DNA of 61,735 bases from Acidobacteriota bacterium (GCA_003225075.1 QIAP01000063.1:1-61735); one strand, 5' to 3'; positions 45,114-55,735 are shown, counted from the first letter of the stretch. The notes: generated from the letters alone by a model not told the origin. Numbers and translations are program-made.

Positions 45114-47543
45114 ATGCCAGCCGTTCAAACTGTTGCCCTGCCCGCTGCCGGCACCGATCGCCACCAACGAGCGCTGCTGTTTGGAGTGGCACTCACTAGC
45201 TTTTCGGCTTTGCTGCTGGAATTGGCCCTGACCCGGCTGTTCTCAGTTGTGCTCTTTTATCATTTCGCCTTTCTCGCCATTTCGATCGCGCTACTGGGAC
45301 TTGGCGCGGGCGGAGTGTTCGCCTACATCTTCAAACAGCGCCTGGCAAAAGTCGAAACCCGCCGGCTGGCCACGATCCTTTGCACGATTAACGCGGTAAG
45401 CGTCGTGCTGGCGCTAGAAGTTATCGTACACCTGCCGGTCTCGCTGGAGCTTTCGTGGGCCAACTTTGGCAATCTTACGGCGATATATCTTGTGGCCGCG
45501 GTGCCATTCTTCTTCACCGGCCTTCTTTTCTCAGTAGTCTTCGCGCGGGAAACTCAGCTCATTTCACGCCTTTACGGCGGCGATCTTGGTGGAGGCGCTG
45601 TGGCGTGCCTTGCGCTCGTCCCTTTACTCAACTGGCTTGGGGGGCCCAATACGGTTTTGTTCGCCGGACTGGCGATGCTGCTGGCGGCGGCGGTCTGGGC
45701 TCCGACTGCGGATGGCCGCAAACGCGGATTGTTGTGGGCGCTGGTGATGGCTACCTTCATCGGCGGAAATTATTATGGCGGCTTGGTTGATGTGATTTAT
45801 GCCAAGGGCATACGGCGAGACAAGTCTACGGGCGTGGAATACGTTCGCTGGAACGCCATTTCCCGCGTGGAAGTGGACAACCATCCCGACGGCTCCAAGT
45901 ACATCTTGATCGATGCTGACGCCGGCACGGCAATCATGAACGTGGACCCGCATGGCTGGCAGGGCACTGAGTGGCAGCACGTCCTGATGGGTACGGCGCC
46001 GGCTTTGGCCAATGTACTACGCCCTCGGGGCGACTTTGCCATTATCGGCCCTGGAGGCGGAGTTGACGCGCTGCGAGCCGTAGCTAATGGCAGCCCCAAG
46101 GTTACCGGTATTGAGATCAATCGCATCATCGTGAATAACATCATGCGCGGGCGCTATGCGAAGTTTGCGTATCACCTTTACGAAATTCCAGAGGTGAATA
46201 TTCATATTGCAGACGGCCGCTCGTTCATCCGCAACACGCCGGACCACTATGACGTGCTTCAGATGACGCTGGTGGACACGTGGGCTTCGACCGCCGCCGG
46301 GGCCTTTGCGTTAAGCGAAAACAATCTTTATACCGTGGAGGCATTCCGCGAATATTTCGAGCATCTGAAACCGGATGGCATGATCGCCATCACGCGCTGG
46401 GAATTCAAGCAGCCGCGCGAAGCGCTCCGCGTAGTGTCGGTGGCCATGGAAGCATTGCGCCGCCTGGGGATTTCGAATCCTGCGCAGCATTTCATTGTTG
46501 CCTCCGATGGGCCGCTCGAGGAAGACGGCCGGCCGGTGCTAGTGCTGGCGAAGCGCAACCCCTTCACTTCCGCGGAAGAAGCTGCCATCCGGGCGCACCT
46601 TCAGCTGTATTCAAACCTGGTGCCGCTCTACTTGCCGTCCTCGCCGCAGGGCAACCCATTTTCTCAACTCATCGCCAGCAACGATCCCTATGCTTTCGCT
46701 CGCGGATATGAGTTCAACGTGGCGCCGGTGACCGACAACGCGCCCTTCTTTTTCTTCACGCTTAAAACCGCGCAGATTCTAGACGAGGAGTTGCAGCAAG
46801 GCGTCGACTGGAAAGTTAACCTGGGAGTGGTCGTGCTCGGTATGGTGCTGCTGATCTCTTTAGCAGCCGTGCTTGCCTTCCTCATCATTCCGATGGCTGT
46901 GCGCGGAGGCCGGCGAAGCCAGCGTGCGCTTCCGCTTCTCTATTTCGTGGCCATCGGACTGGGGTACATCCTGGTAGAGATCGCTTTTATCCAGCGTTTC
47001 GTATTGTTCCTGGGGCATCCTACTTATGCGTTAACCGTGGTGATCTTCCTGTTGCTGCTTTCGAGCGGAGCGGGCAGTCTTGCATCCCGGCGGTGGCTAT
47101 CCAGCACCGGGCGGGGCTGGCAGCCTCTCGTGGTGATCGCCGCGGCAATTCTTCTCTACGTCTTCGTCCTTCCACTCATCCTTTCCTCACTTGTGGGCTT
47201 ACCATTTGCCATCAAACTGTTGGTTAGCGCTGTGCTGCTGGTGCCACTGGGATTCGCCATGGGGATGCCCTTCCCCACCGGCCTGCACGCCCTGGCTGGT
47301 GCGCCGGTTCCGACCTTCCCGGCCTCCAGTTCCTCTACAACCAAGGTTGTGACAAACCCAGCGGAGGCGAACGCCGTCGAATGGGCCTGGGCTTTGAACG
47401 CCGCGTCCAGCGTACTGGGGTCAGTACTGGCGATGGTCATAGCGATCCATTTTGGGATGAATGTGACTCTAACCTGCGGCGCGGCCGCATATCTGTTGGC
47501 CCTGGCGCTCTCCCGATCGCTGCAAGCGCCGCGCCCGATGTGA
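45114..47543 (+). CDS. Membrane-bound spermidine synthase-like protein
   Basis: An 809-residue fusion of a membrane domain with a methyltransferase-like domain. Residues about 20-220 hold several membrane helices (ALTSFSALLLELALTRLFSV, AFLAISIALLGLGAGGVFAY, TAIYLVAAVPFFFTGLLFSV). The middle, about 240-560, has the nucleotide/SAM-binding loop FAIIGPGGGVDALRAVANG and spermidine-synthase-like MTLVDTWASTAAGAFALSEN and NLYTVEAFREYFEHLKPDGM. The last 240 residues are again membrane helices with EIAFIQRFVLFLGHPTYALT. The family is widespread in Acidobacteriota; its substrate and reaction are not known, and polyamine synthesis is not implied. Confidence 0.85.
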   Translation: MPAVQTVALPAAGTDRHQRALLFGVALTSFSALLLELALTRLFSVVLFYHFAFLAISIALLGLGAGGVFAYIFKQRLAKVETRRLATILCTINAVSVVLALEVIVHLPVSLELSWANFGNLTAIYLVAAVPFFFTGLLFSVVFARETQLISRLYGGDLGGGAVACLALVPLLNWLGGPNTVLFAGLAMLLAAAVWAPTADGRKRGLLWALVMATFIGGNYYGGLVDVIYAKGIRRDKSTGVEYVRWNAISRVEVDNHPDGSKYILIDADAGTAIMNVDPHGWQGTEWQHVLMGTAPALANVLRPRGDFAIIGPGGGVDALRAVANGSPKVTGIEINRIIVNNIMRGRYAKFAYHLYEIPEVNIHIADGRSFIRNTPDHYDVLQMTLVDTWASTAAGAFALSENNLYTVEAFREYFEHLKPDGMIAITRWEFKQPREALRVVSVAMEALRRLGISNPAQHFIVASDGPLEEDGRPVLVLAKRNPFTSAEEAAIRAHLQLYSNLVPLYLPSSPQGNPFSQLIASNDPYAFARGYEFNVAPVTDNAPFFFFTLKTAQILDEELQQGVDWKVNLGVVVLGMVLLISLAAVLAFLIIPMAVRGGRRSQRALPLLYFVAIGLGYILVEIAFIQRFVLFLGHPTYALTVVIFLLLLSSGAGSLASRRWLSSTGRGWQPLVVIAAAILLYVFVLPLILSSLVGLPFAIKLLVSAVLLVPLGFAMGMPFPTGLHALAGAPVPTFPASSSSTTKVVTNPAEANAVEWAWALNAASSVLGSVLAMVIAIHFGMNVTLTCGAAAYLLALALSRSLQAPRPM

Positions 47544-47635
47544 AGCCGGGTCATCGGTCTGCTATTATTCATCAAATTCCCCCGCGATTCGAGCGGTACG
47601 AAGGGCTGCTATGATGCCATTGCTCGGGAGAAAAC

Positions 47636-48709
47636 TTGCCTAGCCAGAAGCAATTGAAATGGTCGCAACTGAAGGTAGGACTGACCGTATTGTTCGCCAG
47701 CATTACGCTGGCGGTCCTGATTTTTCTCATGTCCGGCAGTAGTGGTTGGTTCACTCCGAAGATTGTTATCAAGTCATATTTCGATAATGCCGGCGGCCTG
47801 CGCGAGGGCGCTCCTGTTCGTCTCGAAGGAGTGCCGATCGGAAATGTCAGCGAGATTAAGGTAGTCGGAGGGAAGCCACTGACGCCTGTCGAAGTCACCA
47901 TGAAGGTGGGCACCAGGTATCGTTTCCTCCTGCGCAAGGATTCGGTCACCTTGCTATCGACAGCAGGCGTGCTCGGAGAAACCTATGTTGATATCGACAG
48001 CAAGAAGGCCAGGGGTCCGGAGGTGCAGAATGGCGATGTGCTCCCAACCGAAGAGCACCCTGACTTCAATGACGTTGTACGTTCCAGCCAGAGCACTTTG
48101 CAGAACATGGATGCCTTGCTCAAGCGCGCTGACCGCATCCTGGCATTTGTTGAGACGGGTAAAGGTTCGATTGGCAAGCTGATTTACGATCCCAATCTCT
48201 ATGATCGCTTGAATACGACGGTGAATGATTTCAAAAGCATCGTCGACGAGGTTAAGAACGGCCAAGGCAGCATCGGGCAATTGATCGCAAGCGACGAAGC
48301 TTACAAGAAGGCCGTGGCTGCGGTTGACAAGCTCAATGCCATCATTGACGAACTCCAGCAGGGCAAAGGCGCCGCTGGTAAATTTCTGAAAGATCCTGCT
48401 CTTTACGACAATGCCAACGAAACTATCAGCAACGTCAGGAAGTTGACCGATGACATCAATGCCGGCAAAGGTGCGATCGGTAAGCTCGCACGGGACCAGG
48501 AATTCGCTAACAAGTTGCAGAACACTATGAACAAGCTCTCGACGATTAGCGATCGCATGGAGGCCGGAGAAGGCACGTTTGGCTTGCTCCTGAAAGACCC
48601 GGCACTCTACAACAATTCCAACCAGATGCTGCTGGAAACCCGCGAACTGGTCAAGGCAATACGAGAGAATCCCAAGAAGTATTTGACCTTTCACGTGAAA
48701 GTTTTCTGA
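47636..48709 (+). CDS. MlaD/MCE-family lipid transport protein
   Basis: A 357-residue membrane-anchored protein starting at TTG with GGGAG upstream. One N-terminal helix (VGLTVLFASITLAVLIFLM) precedes an MCE domain: SYFDNAGGLREGAPVRLEGV, PIGNVSEIKVVGG, SVTLLSTAGVLGETYVDIDS. The C-terminal 200 residues carry a repeated coiled unit ending in GKGSIGKLIYDPNLYDRLN, GQGSIGQLIASDEAYKKA, GKGAAGKFLKDPALYDNANE, GKGAIGKLARDQEFANKLQN and GEGTFGLLLKDPALYNN. MCE proteins form hexamers that move lipids between membranes. No ATPase or permease partner is adjacent. Confidence 0.88.
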   Translation: MPSQKQLKWSQLKVGLTVLFASITLAVLIFLMSGSSGWFTPKIVIKSYFDNAGGLREGAPVRLEGVPIGNVSEIKVVGGKPLTPVEVTMKVGTRYRFLLRKDSVTLLSTAGVLGETYVDIDSKKARGPEVQNGDVLPTEEHPDFNDVVRSSQSTLQNMDALLKRADRILAFVETGKGSIGKLIYDPNLYDRLNTTVNDFKSIVDEVKNGQGSIGQLIASDEAYKKAVAAVDKLNAIIDELQQGKGAAGKFLKDPALYDNANETISNVRKLTDDINAGKGAIGKLARDQEFANKLQNTMNKLSTISDRMEAGEGTFGLLLKDPALYNNSNQMLLETRELVKAIRENPKKYLTFHVKVF

Positions 48710-48927
48710 TCACCAAGTCCGGGGGTGGCGCAATTGCGGCAGTCGGGCGAGTGATTCTGAATCATCCGGCGGCATGAGGCCATTCCACGTTGACAATTTG
48801 GTCCCGTATGCGTCGAATAAATGGTTAAGTGCGCTGCGAGGAAACCCGGGCAGACTCCATTCGCCACTCTTGTTCGAGTCGTGATTCCAATGGGTTGATG
48901 TCGACCCCACTCTCCATGCGAGGACCT

Positions 48928-50982
48928 ATGTTCGGTCTAAAAACCGCCGTCTTCATTTTCACTTTCGTCACCCTGGGTATAGCCCAGAAAACATGCTCTA
49001 CGCAAACACAAGCTGAGTCTCCAAAGCCTTCGGGGAATGTGCGCTTCAACCCGGACTTGCTGGACAAAGACATTGATCCTTGCACCGATTTCTACGCTTA
49101 TGCCTGTACGAAGTGGCAGGCGCAGAACCCCATTCCCAGCGACCGGCCGGGCTGGGGCCGCTTCAATGAACTGCAAGAGCGAGGGGAATACATTGTTCGT
49201 GACATCCTTCAAAAATATTCCGCGAATGATGCGAAGCGCAACGCTAATGAGCAGAAAATTGGGGACTATTACTCATCCTGCATGGACGAAAACGCCATTG
49301 AGAAAGCGGGAACGCGCCCCTTAGATAGCGATTTGAAAAGCATCGCCGATCTGAAATCTAAAGATGCTCTCGCGGCGGAAATTATTCGTTTGCACCGCGA
49401 AGGTGTGAACGTGCTCTTCCGTTTCGGGTCTGAACAGGATTTTAAGGATGCCAACCAAGTCATTGCGGAGGCCAGCCAGGGCGGCATGGCGCTGCCTGAC
49501 CGCGACTATTACCTCAAGGTTGATCCCAAGTCAGTCGAACTCCGCAAGCAGTACGTCGCGCATGTGCAGAAGATGTTCGAACTGGTCGGGGATACTCCTG
49601 ACAAAGCAGCCGTAGGAGCCAAAACCGTGATGGATCTTGAAACCGCTTTGGCAAAAGGGGCACTCGACCGCACCAGTCGCCGCGATCCCGACAAGGTCTA
49701 TCACAAGATGACCTCCAAGGAATTGGCCGCACTAAGCCCTGCTTTTGGTTGGCAGGTTTACTTTGAAGGGATTGGTACCCCTGCGGTTCAGAGCCTGAAC
49801 GTTACCGAGCCGGAATTTTTCAAGAAGATGGATACGGTACTGAAATCAGCACCCTTCGATGAGTGGAAAACTTATCTGCGCTGGCAGGTCGTGCACGCGA
49901 ATGCACCCCTGCTTCCGGACAGTTTCGTAAATGAAAATTTCAATTTTTTCCAGAAAGCACTTCAGGGCACGAAGGAACTCAGTCCGCGATGGAAACGTTG
50001 CGTCCGCGCAACGGTTGGCGATCTTGGCGAGGCTGTTGGGCAGAAGTACGTGGAACTTACGTTTGGACCAGAAGGCAAACAACGCACGCTAAGAATGGTG
50101 GAACAACTGGAGAAGGCGCTTGGCCAAGATATTCAAAATCTGCCGTGGATGGGAGCGGAAACCAAGAAGCAGGCCATGGTGAAGCTCGCGGACATTACCA
50201 ACCGCATCGGATATCCAGATAAATGGCGTGATTATTCCACGCTGACAATTACTCGAGGGGACGCTCTGGGCAATTCGCTGCGATCCAACACCTTCGAGTT
50301 TCAACGGCAACTCAACAAGATCGGTAAGCCGGTAAACAAAGGGGACTGGCCTTATCCCCCGACCACGATCAATGCCAGCTACAATCCGCTACAGAACAAC
50401 ATCACGTTTCCTGCCGGCATCCTGCAACCGCCGTTCTACGATAATCAAGCCGACGATGCCATGAATTTCGGCGGCATCGGCGCGGTGATCGGTCACGAAC
50501 TCACTCACGGCTTCGACGATCAAGGGAGCAAGTTCGACGCTAACGGCAATCTCCGTAACTGGTGGGGCGACCAGGACCATAAAGAATTTGATCAGAGGAC
50601 GAGTTGTGTTGCCGACCAGTATTCGGGTTATACGGCGGTTGATGATCTCAAAGTCAACGGCCGCCTGACGCTCGGTGAAAACACCGCCGACAATGGCGGG
50701 ATGCGCATCGCTCTTATGGCTTTGATGAATAGTTTAGCCGGCAAAGAATCTCCACCGATTGACGGTCTAACAACTCAGCAGCGCTTCTTTTTGGGTTGGG
50801 CCAATGTATGGTGCAGTAATCGAACCGATGAATACTCGCGAATGCTGGTCACGATAGACCCGCACTCTCCAGGCCGATGGCGCGTGAACGGTCCTGTCTC
50901 CAACACACCCGAGTTCCGGGAAGCGTTCCACTGCAAACCGGATGCGCCCATGATCCGCCAGAACGCCTGTCGAGTCTGGTGA
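48928..50982 (+). CDS. Secreted peptidase family M13 (neprilysin/PepO-like) zinc metallopeptidase
   Basis: A 684-residue exported oligopeptidase. ATG 48928 gives a signal peptide (TAVFIFTFVTLGIAQ) and is preferred over ATG 48916 and the open frame back to 48829. DIDPCTDFYAYACTKWQAQN is the family N-terminus. The zinc site HELTH starts at H523 in AVIGHELTHGFDDQGSKFDA, and GENTADNGGMRIALMALMNS supplies the third ligand and Asp. The C-terminal NTPEFREAFHCKPDAPM and CRVW match the family end. One of the common secreted M13 enzymes of Acidobacteriota. Monocistronic. Confidence 0.95.
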   Translation: MFGLKTAVFIFTFVTLGIAQKTCSTQTQAESPKPSGNVRFNPDLLDKDIDPCTDFYAYACTKWQAQNPIPSDRPGWGRFNELQERGEYIVRDILQKYSANDAKRNANEQKIGDYYSSCMDENAIEKAGTRPLDSDLKSIADLKSKDALAAEIIRLHREGVNVLFRFGSEQDFKDANQVIAEASQGGMALPDRDYYLKVDPKSVELRKQYVAHVQKMFELVGDTPDKAAVGAKTVMDLETALAKGALDRTSRRDPDKVYHKMTSKELAALSPAFGWQVYFEGIGTPAVQSLNVTEPEFFKKMDTVLKSAPFDEWKTYLRWQVVHANAPLLPDSFVNENFNFFQKALQGTKELSPRWKRCVRATVGDLGEAVGQKYVELTFGPEGKQRTLRMVEQLEKALGQDIQNLPWMGAETKKQAMVKLADITNRIGYPDKWRDYSTLTITRGDALGNSLRSNTFEFQRQLNKIGKPVNKGDWPYPPTTINASYNPLQNNITFPAGILQPPFYDNQADDAMNFGGIGAVIGHELTHGFDDQGSKFDANGNLRNWWGDQDHKEFDQRTSCVADQYSGYTAVDDLKVNGRLTLGENTADNGGMRIALMALMNSLAGKESPPIDGLTTQQRFFLGWANVWCSNRTDEYSRMLVTIDPHSPGRWRVNGPVSNTPEFREAFHCKPDAPMIRQNACRVW

Positions 50983-51045
50983 AGCGCGAAGTTTCCATTT
51001 AGGGTTAAGTCGTCTGCGGTTGGGTAAGCAGATGTCGGAACGCCG

Positions 51046-51957
51046 TCACAGGCGGGCCATGCCTGCGTCAGCCTGCTCGTGCGCGTGATAGCTGGAGCGC
51101 ACTAGCGGTCCTGATTCGACGTGGCGAAAGCCGAAACGTAGAGCCTCTTCTTTCAAGAAAGAAAATTCGTCCGGCGTATAAAAACGCGAAATTGGCAAAT
51201 GGTCGCGTGACGGCCGCAGGTATTGCCCCACCGTCAGAATATCCACTGCTCGTTCGCCGAGATCGCGAAAAACATCCACCAACTCCCCTAGAGTTTCGCC
51301 AAGCCCGACCATGACGCCGCTCTTAGTCACCATGCCAGGCGAAAACTTCTTCGCGTTCTCCAACAGCCGCAGCGTGCGTTCATAGCGCGCTCCAGAACGC
51401 ACGACTCGGTAAAGACGCGGCACCGTCTCGGTGTTGTGGTTGAGCACGTCCGGCTGCGCAGCGAGCACGATTCGGAGCGCTTCATCGAAACCCTGAAAAT
51501 CAGGGATCAGCACTTCGACGCGGCACTCGGGCGCAAGCCGCCGGATCTGTTGAATGGTCTCAGCAAAAATCTTCGCGCCGCCAATGTTGTCATCATCGCG
51601 GTTCACGCTGGTAACGACTGCGTGCTTTAATCCCAGGGTGGCTACGGCTTCAGCCACGCGCCGCGGCTCGTCCCAGTCAATCGCCTCAGGACGGCCTTTG
51701 GGCACAGCGCAGAAACCGCAGCGGCGGGTGCAGATGTCCCCCAGCAACATGAAAGTCGCGGTGCGATGGTTCCAGCATTCCCCGATGTTGGGACATTGTG
51801 CCGACTCACATACCGTGTGCAATCCCAGGCCGCGGGCTAATTTTTTGAGCTGATGGAAATTTTCTCCCATCGGCGCGCGCGCCTTCAGCCAGTCCGGCTT
51901 CGGCTGCCGCACCGCGACACCAAGCTCAATCTGCACGAGTTGTGACTGACTCGCCAT
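51046..51957 (-). CDS. lipA: Lipoyl synthase
   Basis: Radical SAM enzyme that inserts two sulfurs into octanoyl groups to make lipoate. The 303-residue protein has the auxiliary cluster motif CESAQCPNIGECW (Cx4Cx5C) and the radical SAM motif CTRRCGFCAV (CxxxCxxC). TVCESA, HAVVTSVNRDDDNIGGAK, LNHNTETVPRLYRVVRSGAR and TKSGVMVGLGET follow. The end GPLVRSSYHA carries the Ser that caps the auxiliary cluster. ATG 51957; recG is the upstream gene on this strand. Confidence 0.96.
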   Translation of the reverse strand: MASQSQLVQIELGVAVRQPKPDWLKARAPMGENFHQLKKLARGLGLHTVCESAQCPNIGECWNHRTATFMLLGDICTRRCGFCAVPKGRPEAIDWDEPRRVAEAVATLGLKHAVVTSVNRDDDNIGGAKIFAETIQQIRRLAPECRVEVLIPDFQGFDEALRIVLAAQPDVLNHNTETVPRLYRVVRSGARYERTLRLLENAKKFSPGMVTKSGVMVGLGETLGELVDVFRDLGERAVDILTVGQYLRPSRDHLPISRFYTPDEFSFLKEEALRFGFRHVESGPLVRSSYHAHEQADAGMARL

Positions 51958-52012
51958 TATTTGCTTTGATTTTACATGCGCCGGTTGCGATTCGCGTAAT
52001 CACGAGGCTTTT

Positions 52013-54232
52013 TCAGCCAACTTCCACCAGTCCATAGGTATGTTGCCAACGAGTACGCATGTGGCGTAGAGCTAAATTAACTTCCTGTTGCGAAATCTCG
52101 CCGTTTGGACCGTCCAGTACGGCAGCGGCTTCGCGCTTCGCGGCTTCCAGAATCTGGCGGTCACGGATCAGATTGGCAACCTGAAAACTTGGCAGTCCCG
52201 CTTGGCGCGTGCCGAAGAATTCTCCGGGACCACGCAGTTCGAGATCGAGTTCCGCGATCTGAAAACCGTCGTTAGTTCGAACCATCGCGTCCAGCCGGCA
52301 CTCACCTTCCTCAGATACCTTGTCACCGGTCATCAAAATGCAATACGACTTGGCGGCGCCGCGGCCAATGCGTCCGCGCAATTGATGAAGTTGGGACAAT
52401 CCGAACCGTTCCGCGTGCTCCACGACCATGATTGTCGCGTTAGGCACGTCCACGCCCACTTCGATCACCGTAGTCGAAACGAGCACGCTGATGTCTCCTT
52501 TCTGAAATTCCTTCATCACGTGCTCTTTCTCGTCGGGATGTAGACGGCCGTGCAGCAAACCGACGTGCAGCTCAGGAAAAATGCGTTGTCGCATCTCCTT
52601 ATGCATTTTTATTGCAGCTTTTAGTTCGTTCTCTTCATTTTCTTCGATCACCGGATAAACGACGTATGCCTGGTGGCCGGCGCCAACCTGCTTACGCACG
52701 AATTCCCACACTTCCTCGCAACGCTCGTCCGACACGCGCCGGGTCACAATCGGCGTACGGCCCGGAGGCATCTCGTCAAGCACACTCAAGTCAAGGTCCC
52801 CATAAATTGTCAGAGCAAGCGTCCGCGGGATAGGGGTGGCTGTCATCACCAGTACGTCGGGCTCCGGAGCAACTGTTGTATCGCCTTTTTTCGTCTCAGT
52901 TGACTTCGAGGCCGGACGCGCCGCAACGCTCATTGTTACTTCTGTCCCCTTTTTCATCAGCTTCAGCCTTTGCATTACTCCAAAACGGTGTTGCTCGTCC
53001 ACAATCACCAGACCGGGATTCGCGAATTCGACTTTTTCTTCGATCAAAGCATGGGTACCAATCACCAACTGCGCGTTGCCTTGAGCAATGTGACGCCTCA
53101 CTTCCCGCTTCCGATCTTGCTCCAGCGAGCCGGTGAGCAACACAATTCGATAACCCGCGTTTTCCAGAATGCGGCGCGCGGAAAAATAGTGCTGCTGGGC
53201 GAGTATTTCTGTCGGCGCCATGAGCGCGACCTGATAGCCGTTCTCGATAGCGATAATGGCTGCTTCAAAAGCGACAATCGTCTTACCCGACCCCACGTCC
53301 CCCTGCAGCAGACGCCGCATGGGCGAAGGCTTTTCCATGTCTGAGGCGATTTCCTTCAGCACCCGCTTTTGCGCAGCGGTCGGATGAAAAGGCAAAATTT
53401 TCTTGATTGCTGCGCGCGCGCGATCGTCCAGGCGGAACGCGATGCCAGTCTGCGCTTTTTGTTCCCGGCGTTTAAGTTCGAGTCCTAGTTCGATGAAGAA
53501 TAGTTCTTCAAAAATCAGGCGGAGGTGGGCGGCCGTTCGCGACGATTGCAGGTCTTGCAGGCTTTCACCAGGGTCAGGCCAATGCACTTTCCATAATGCC
53601 TCGCGTGGAGAAATGAGTTCCATTCGAGCTCGTACCGCAGCAGGAATCGGGTCCAGCAGGTCGGGCGTGAGATTTTCCAACGCTGTGTGAATAATGCGAC
53701 GGAACCAGCGCGACGTGAGTCGCCCTTGGCCCGCCGACTCGTAGATGGGTACGATCCTTCCGACTTCGAGTGATGCCGCGAACTTTTCCCCGGCACTTTC
53801 CGCGGCTCTCTCGTCGCTGGGATCGCCGAGAATTTCAAATTGCGGCTGGATAATCTGGAAGTCACCGCGGCGTTCATCCACTTCCACTTTTCCGTACAGT
53901 GCAACCATCTGTCCAGGTTTGAACTTATCTTTCAGGTAGGTTCCATGAAACCAAAGGCATCGAAGCCGCGCCCGGCCTTGTCCAGCGGTCATCTCAAAGA
54001 TGGGCATTCGACGCGTCCGAAATAGGCCGGAGGTGCGAACGTCAGCAATCACGGTCGCCATTTCTCCAGGTCGAAGCTCCGCAATGGTGCGCGGGTTTAG
54101 GCGATCCTCGTAGCGAAAAGGTAGGTATTGCAGCAGTTCGTTGGTGGTATGGATGCCCTTCGCCGACAAGATCTCAGCCAAACGCGGGCCAATGCCCTTC
54201 ACGTACTGAACGGGGGTGCTGAGCTCGAGCAT
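52013..54232 (-). CDS. recG: ATP-dependent DNA helicase RecG
   Basis: Branch-migration helicase for stalled forks and Holliday junctions. The 739-residue protein begins with the wedge/OB part (LSTPVQYVKGIGPRLAEILS, NPRTIAELRPGEMATVIADV). The helicase part has Walker A RLLQGDVGSGKTIVAFEAAI, MAPTEILAQQHY, the DEQH box IVDEQHRFGVMQRLKL, VMTATPIPRTLALTIYGDLD, and the RecG-typical GRIGRGAAKSYC with GPGEFFGTRQAGLPSF. About 90 bp separate it from hslU upstream on the same strand; a REP-like repeat lies in that gap. Confidence 0.96.
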   Translation of the reverse strand: MLELSTPVQYVKGIGPRLAEILSAKGIHTTNELLQYLPFRYEDRLNPRTIAELRPGEMATVIADVRTSGLFRTRRMPIFEMTAGQGRARLRCLWFHGTYLKDKFKPGQMVALYGKVEVDERRGDFQIIQPQFEILGDPSDERAAESAGEKFAASLEVGRIVPIYESAGQGRLTSRWFRRIIHTALENLTPDLLDPIPAAVRARMELISPREALWKVHWPDPGESLQDLQSSRTAAHLRLIFEELFFIELGLELKRREQKAQTGIAFRLDDRARAAIKKILPFHPTAAQKRVLKEIASDMEKPSPMRRLLQGDVGSGKTIVAFEAAIIAIENGYQVALMAPTEILAQQHYFSARRILENAGYRIVLLTGSLEQDRKREVRRHIAQGNAQLVIGTHALIEEKVEFANPGLVIVDEQHRFGVMQRLKLMKKGTEVTMSVAARPASKSTETKKGDTTVAPEPDVLVMTATPIPRTLALTIYGDLDLSVLDEMPPGRTPIVTRRVSDERCEEVWEFVRKQVGAGHQAYVVYPVIEENEENELKAAIKMHKEMRQRIFPELHVGLLHGRLHPDEKEHVMKEFQKGDISVLVSTTVIEVGVDVPNATIMVVEHAERFGLSQLHQLRGRIGRGAAKSYCILMTGDKVSEEGECRLDAMVRTNDGFQIAELDLELRGPGEFFGTRQAGLPSFQVANLIRDRQILEAAKREAAAVLDGPNGEISQQEVNLALRHMRTRWQHTYGLVEVG

Positions 54233-54280
54233 CTCAACGGATGTTAGCAGGAGGAGTTGAGAATTCGCTGGATCTTAAAC

Positions 54281-54312
54281 ACAATGTAGGCGCGGGCGTC
54301 CTCGCCCGTGTG
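54281..54312 (+). repeat. REP-like palindrome, intergenic copy
   Basis: It reads ACAATGTAGGCGCGGGCGTC then CTCGCCCGTGTG. The arm GCGGGCG pairs with CGCCCGT around TCCT. It lies between hslU and recG and matches the copies at 24129 and in purL at 12571. Confidence 0.65.
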
Positions 54313-54322
54313 TTACGCAACC

Positions 54323-55735
54323 TTACAGGATGTACCGTGACAGGTCCTGATCTTTCACGATGTCGGTCAGCATCTTGCGAACATAGTCCGCGTCAATATT
54401 GACTTGCTGACCTTTTCTTTCGGGAGCGTCAAAGCTGATCTCATCTAGCACTCGTTCCATGATGGTGTGCAGACGGCGCGCGCCAATGTTTTCGGTGCCT
54501 TCATTTACGCGAAAGGCAAACCGCGCGACCTCCTCCAGCGACTCGGAGGTAAAATCCAGCTTCACACCTTCGGTTTCGAGCAATGCGGTGTACTGCTTCA
54601 CCAGCGACGACTTGGGCTCAGTCAAGATCTTGATGAAGTCTTCCATAGTCAGCGATTGCAGTTCCACGCGAATCGGGAAACGGCCCTGCAGCTCAGGAAT
54701 AAGGTCGCTGGGTTTGGAAACGTGGAAGGCTCCGGCCGCAATGAAAAGAATATGGTCGGTGCGAACCATGCCATAACGAGAGTTGACCGTAGTTCCCTCG
54801 ACGATTGGCAGAATATCGCGCTGCACCCCTTCTCGTGAAACGTCAGGCCCATGGCCACTTTCGCGGCCGGCGATCTTGTCAATCTCGTCCAGAAAAATAA
54901 TGCCCGCGTTTTCCACACGATCAATCGCCATACGAGTCACCTGATCCATGTCAATCAGGCGCTGTTCTTCTTCCTGGATCAGGTATTCGAAGGCTTCGCT
55001 GACCTTCATCTTCCGCTTCTTGGTGCGCTGGCCGAAGATATTCGGCAGCATATCTTTGACATTGACATCCATCTCCTCGACGCCTTGATTGGAGATGATT
55101 TCAAACGAGGGGAAAGATTTTTCACGGACCTCGATTTCCACCATGCGCCCGTCGAGCTTGCCTTCACGCAATTGCTGGCGCAACTTTTCTCGGGTCCGGG
55201 AATGTGACTCTGCCAAACCGGTCGAACCTTCGATTACCACTCCACCGCCCGATTCAGCAGGACGAGACGGCGAGGAAGGCGGCAGCAGAAGGTCCAGTAA
55301 ACGTTCTTCGGCATTAAGCTCAGCCTTGTCGGACACATCCTCCAGTTTTTCTTCGCGAACCATGTCGATGGCTATCTCGACCAGGTCCCGAATCATCGAT
55401 TCCACATCCCGGCCCACGTAGCCGACCTCAGTAAATTTCGAAGCTTCCACCTTCAGGAACGGTGAGTTGGTAAGTTTGGCCAGACGCCTGGCAATCTCAG
55501 TCTTGCCGACCCCGGTCGGGCCGATCATAATGATGTTCTTGGGAATGATTTCTTCCGCCAGCTCCGGCGCCAGCTTCTGCCGCCGCATTCGATTGCGAAG
55601 AGCGATGGCCACTGCGCGCTTTGCGGCCTTCTGTCCGACAACGTACTTGTCGAGCTCCGACACGATTTCGCGTGGCGTCAGCTCGTCCAGCGCGATGCGT
55701 TCTTCGTCGACGGTTCCGGGTAAGTAGATAGCCAT
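54323..55735 (-). CDS. hslU: ATP-dependent protease ATPase subunit HslU
   Basis: The unfoldase ring of the HslUV (ClpYQ) protease. The 470-residue protein starts with [20 protein letters not shown]. Walker A is [20 protein letters not shown], Walker B is [13 protein letters not shown]. The I domain (residues about 115-260) contains [20 protein letters not shown] and a Pro/Ser-rich stretch. [20 protein letters not shown] and the C-terminus DLSRYIL, which docks into HslV, are conserved. hslV is upstream by 82 bp on the same strand, so they are co-expressed. Confidence 0.97.
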   Translation of the reverse strand: MAIYLPGTVDEERIALDELTPREIVSELDKYVVGQKAAKRAVAIALRNRMRRQKLAPELAEEIIPKNIIMIGPTGVGKTEIARRLAKLTNSPFLKVEASKFTEVGYVGRDVESMIRDLVEIAIDMVREEKLEDVSDKAELNAEERLLDLLLPPSSPSRPAESGGGVVIEGSTGLAESHSRTREKLRQQLREGKLDGRMVEIEVREKSFPSFEIISNQGVEEMDVNVKDMLPNIFGQRTKKRKMKVSEAFEYLIQEEEQRLIDMDQVTRMAIDRVENAGIIFLDEIDKIAGRESGHGPDVSREGVQRDILPIVEGTTVNSRYGMVRTDHILFIAAGAFHVSKPSDLIPELQGRFPIRVELQSLTMEDFIKILTEPKSSLVKQYTALLETEGVKLDFTSESLEEVARFAFRVNEGTENIGARRLHTIMERVLDEISFDAPERKGQQVNIDADYVRKMLTDIVKDQDLSRYIL

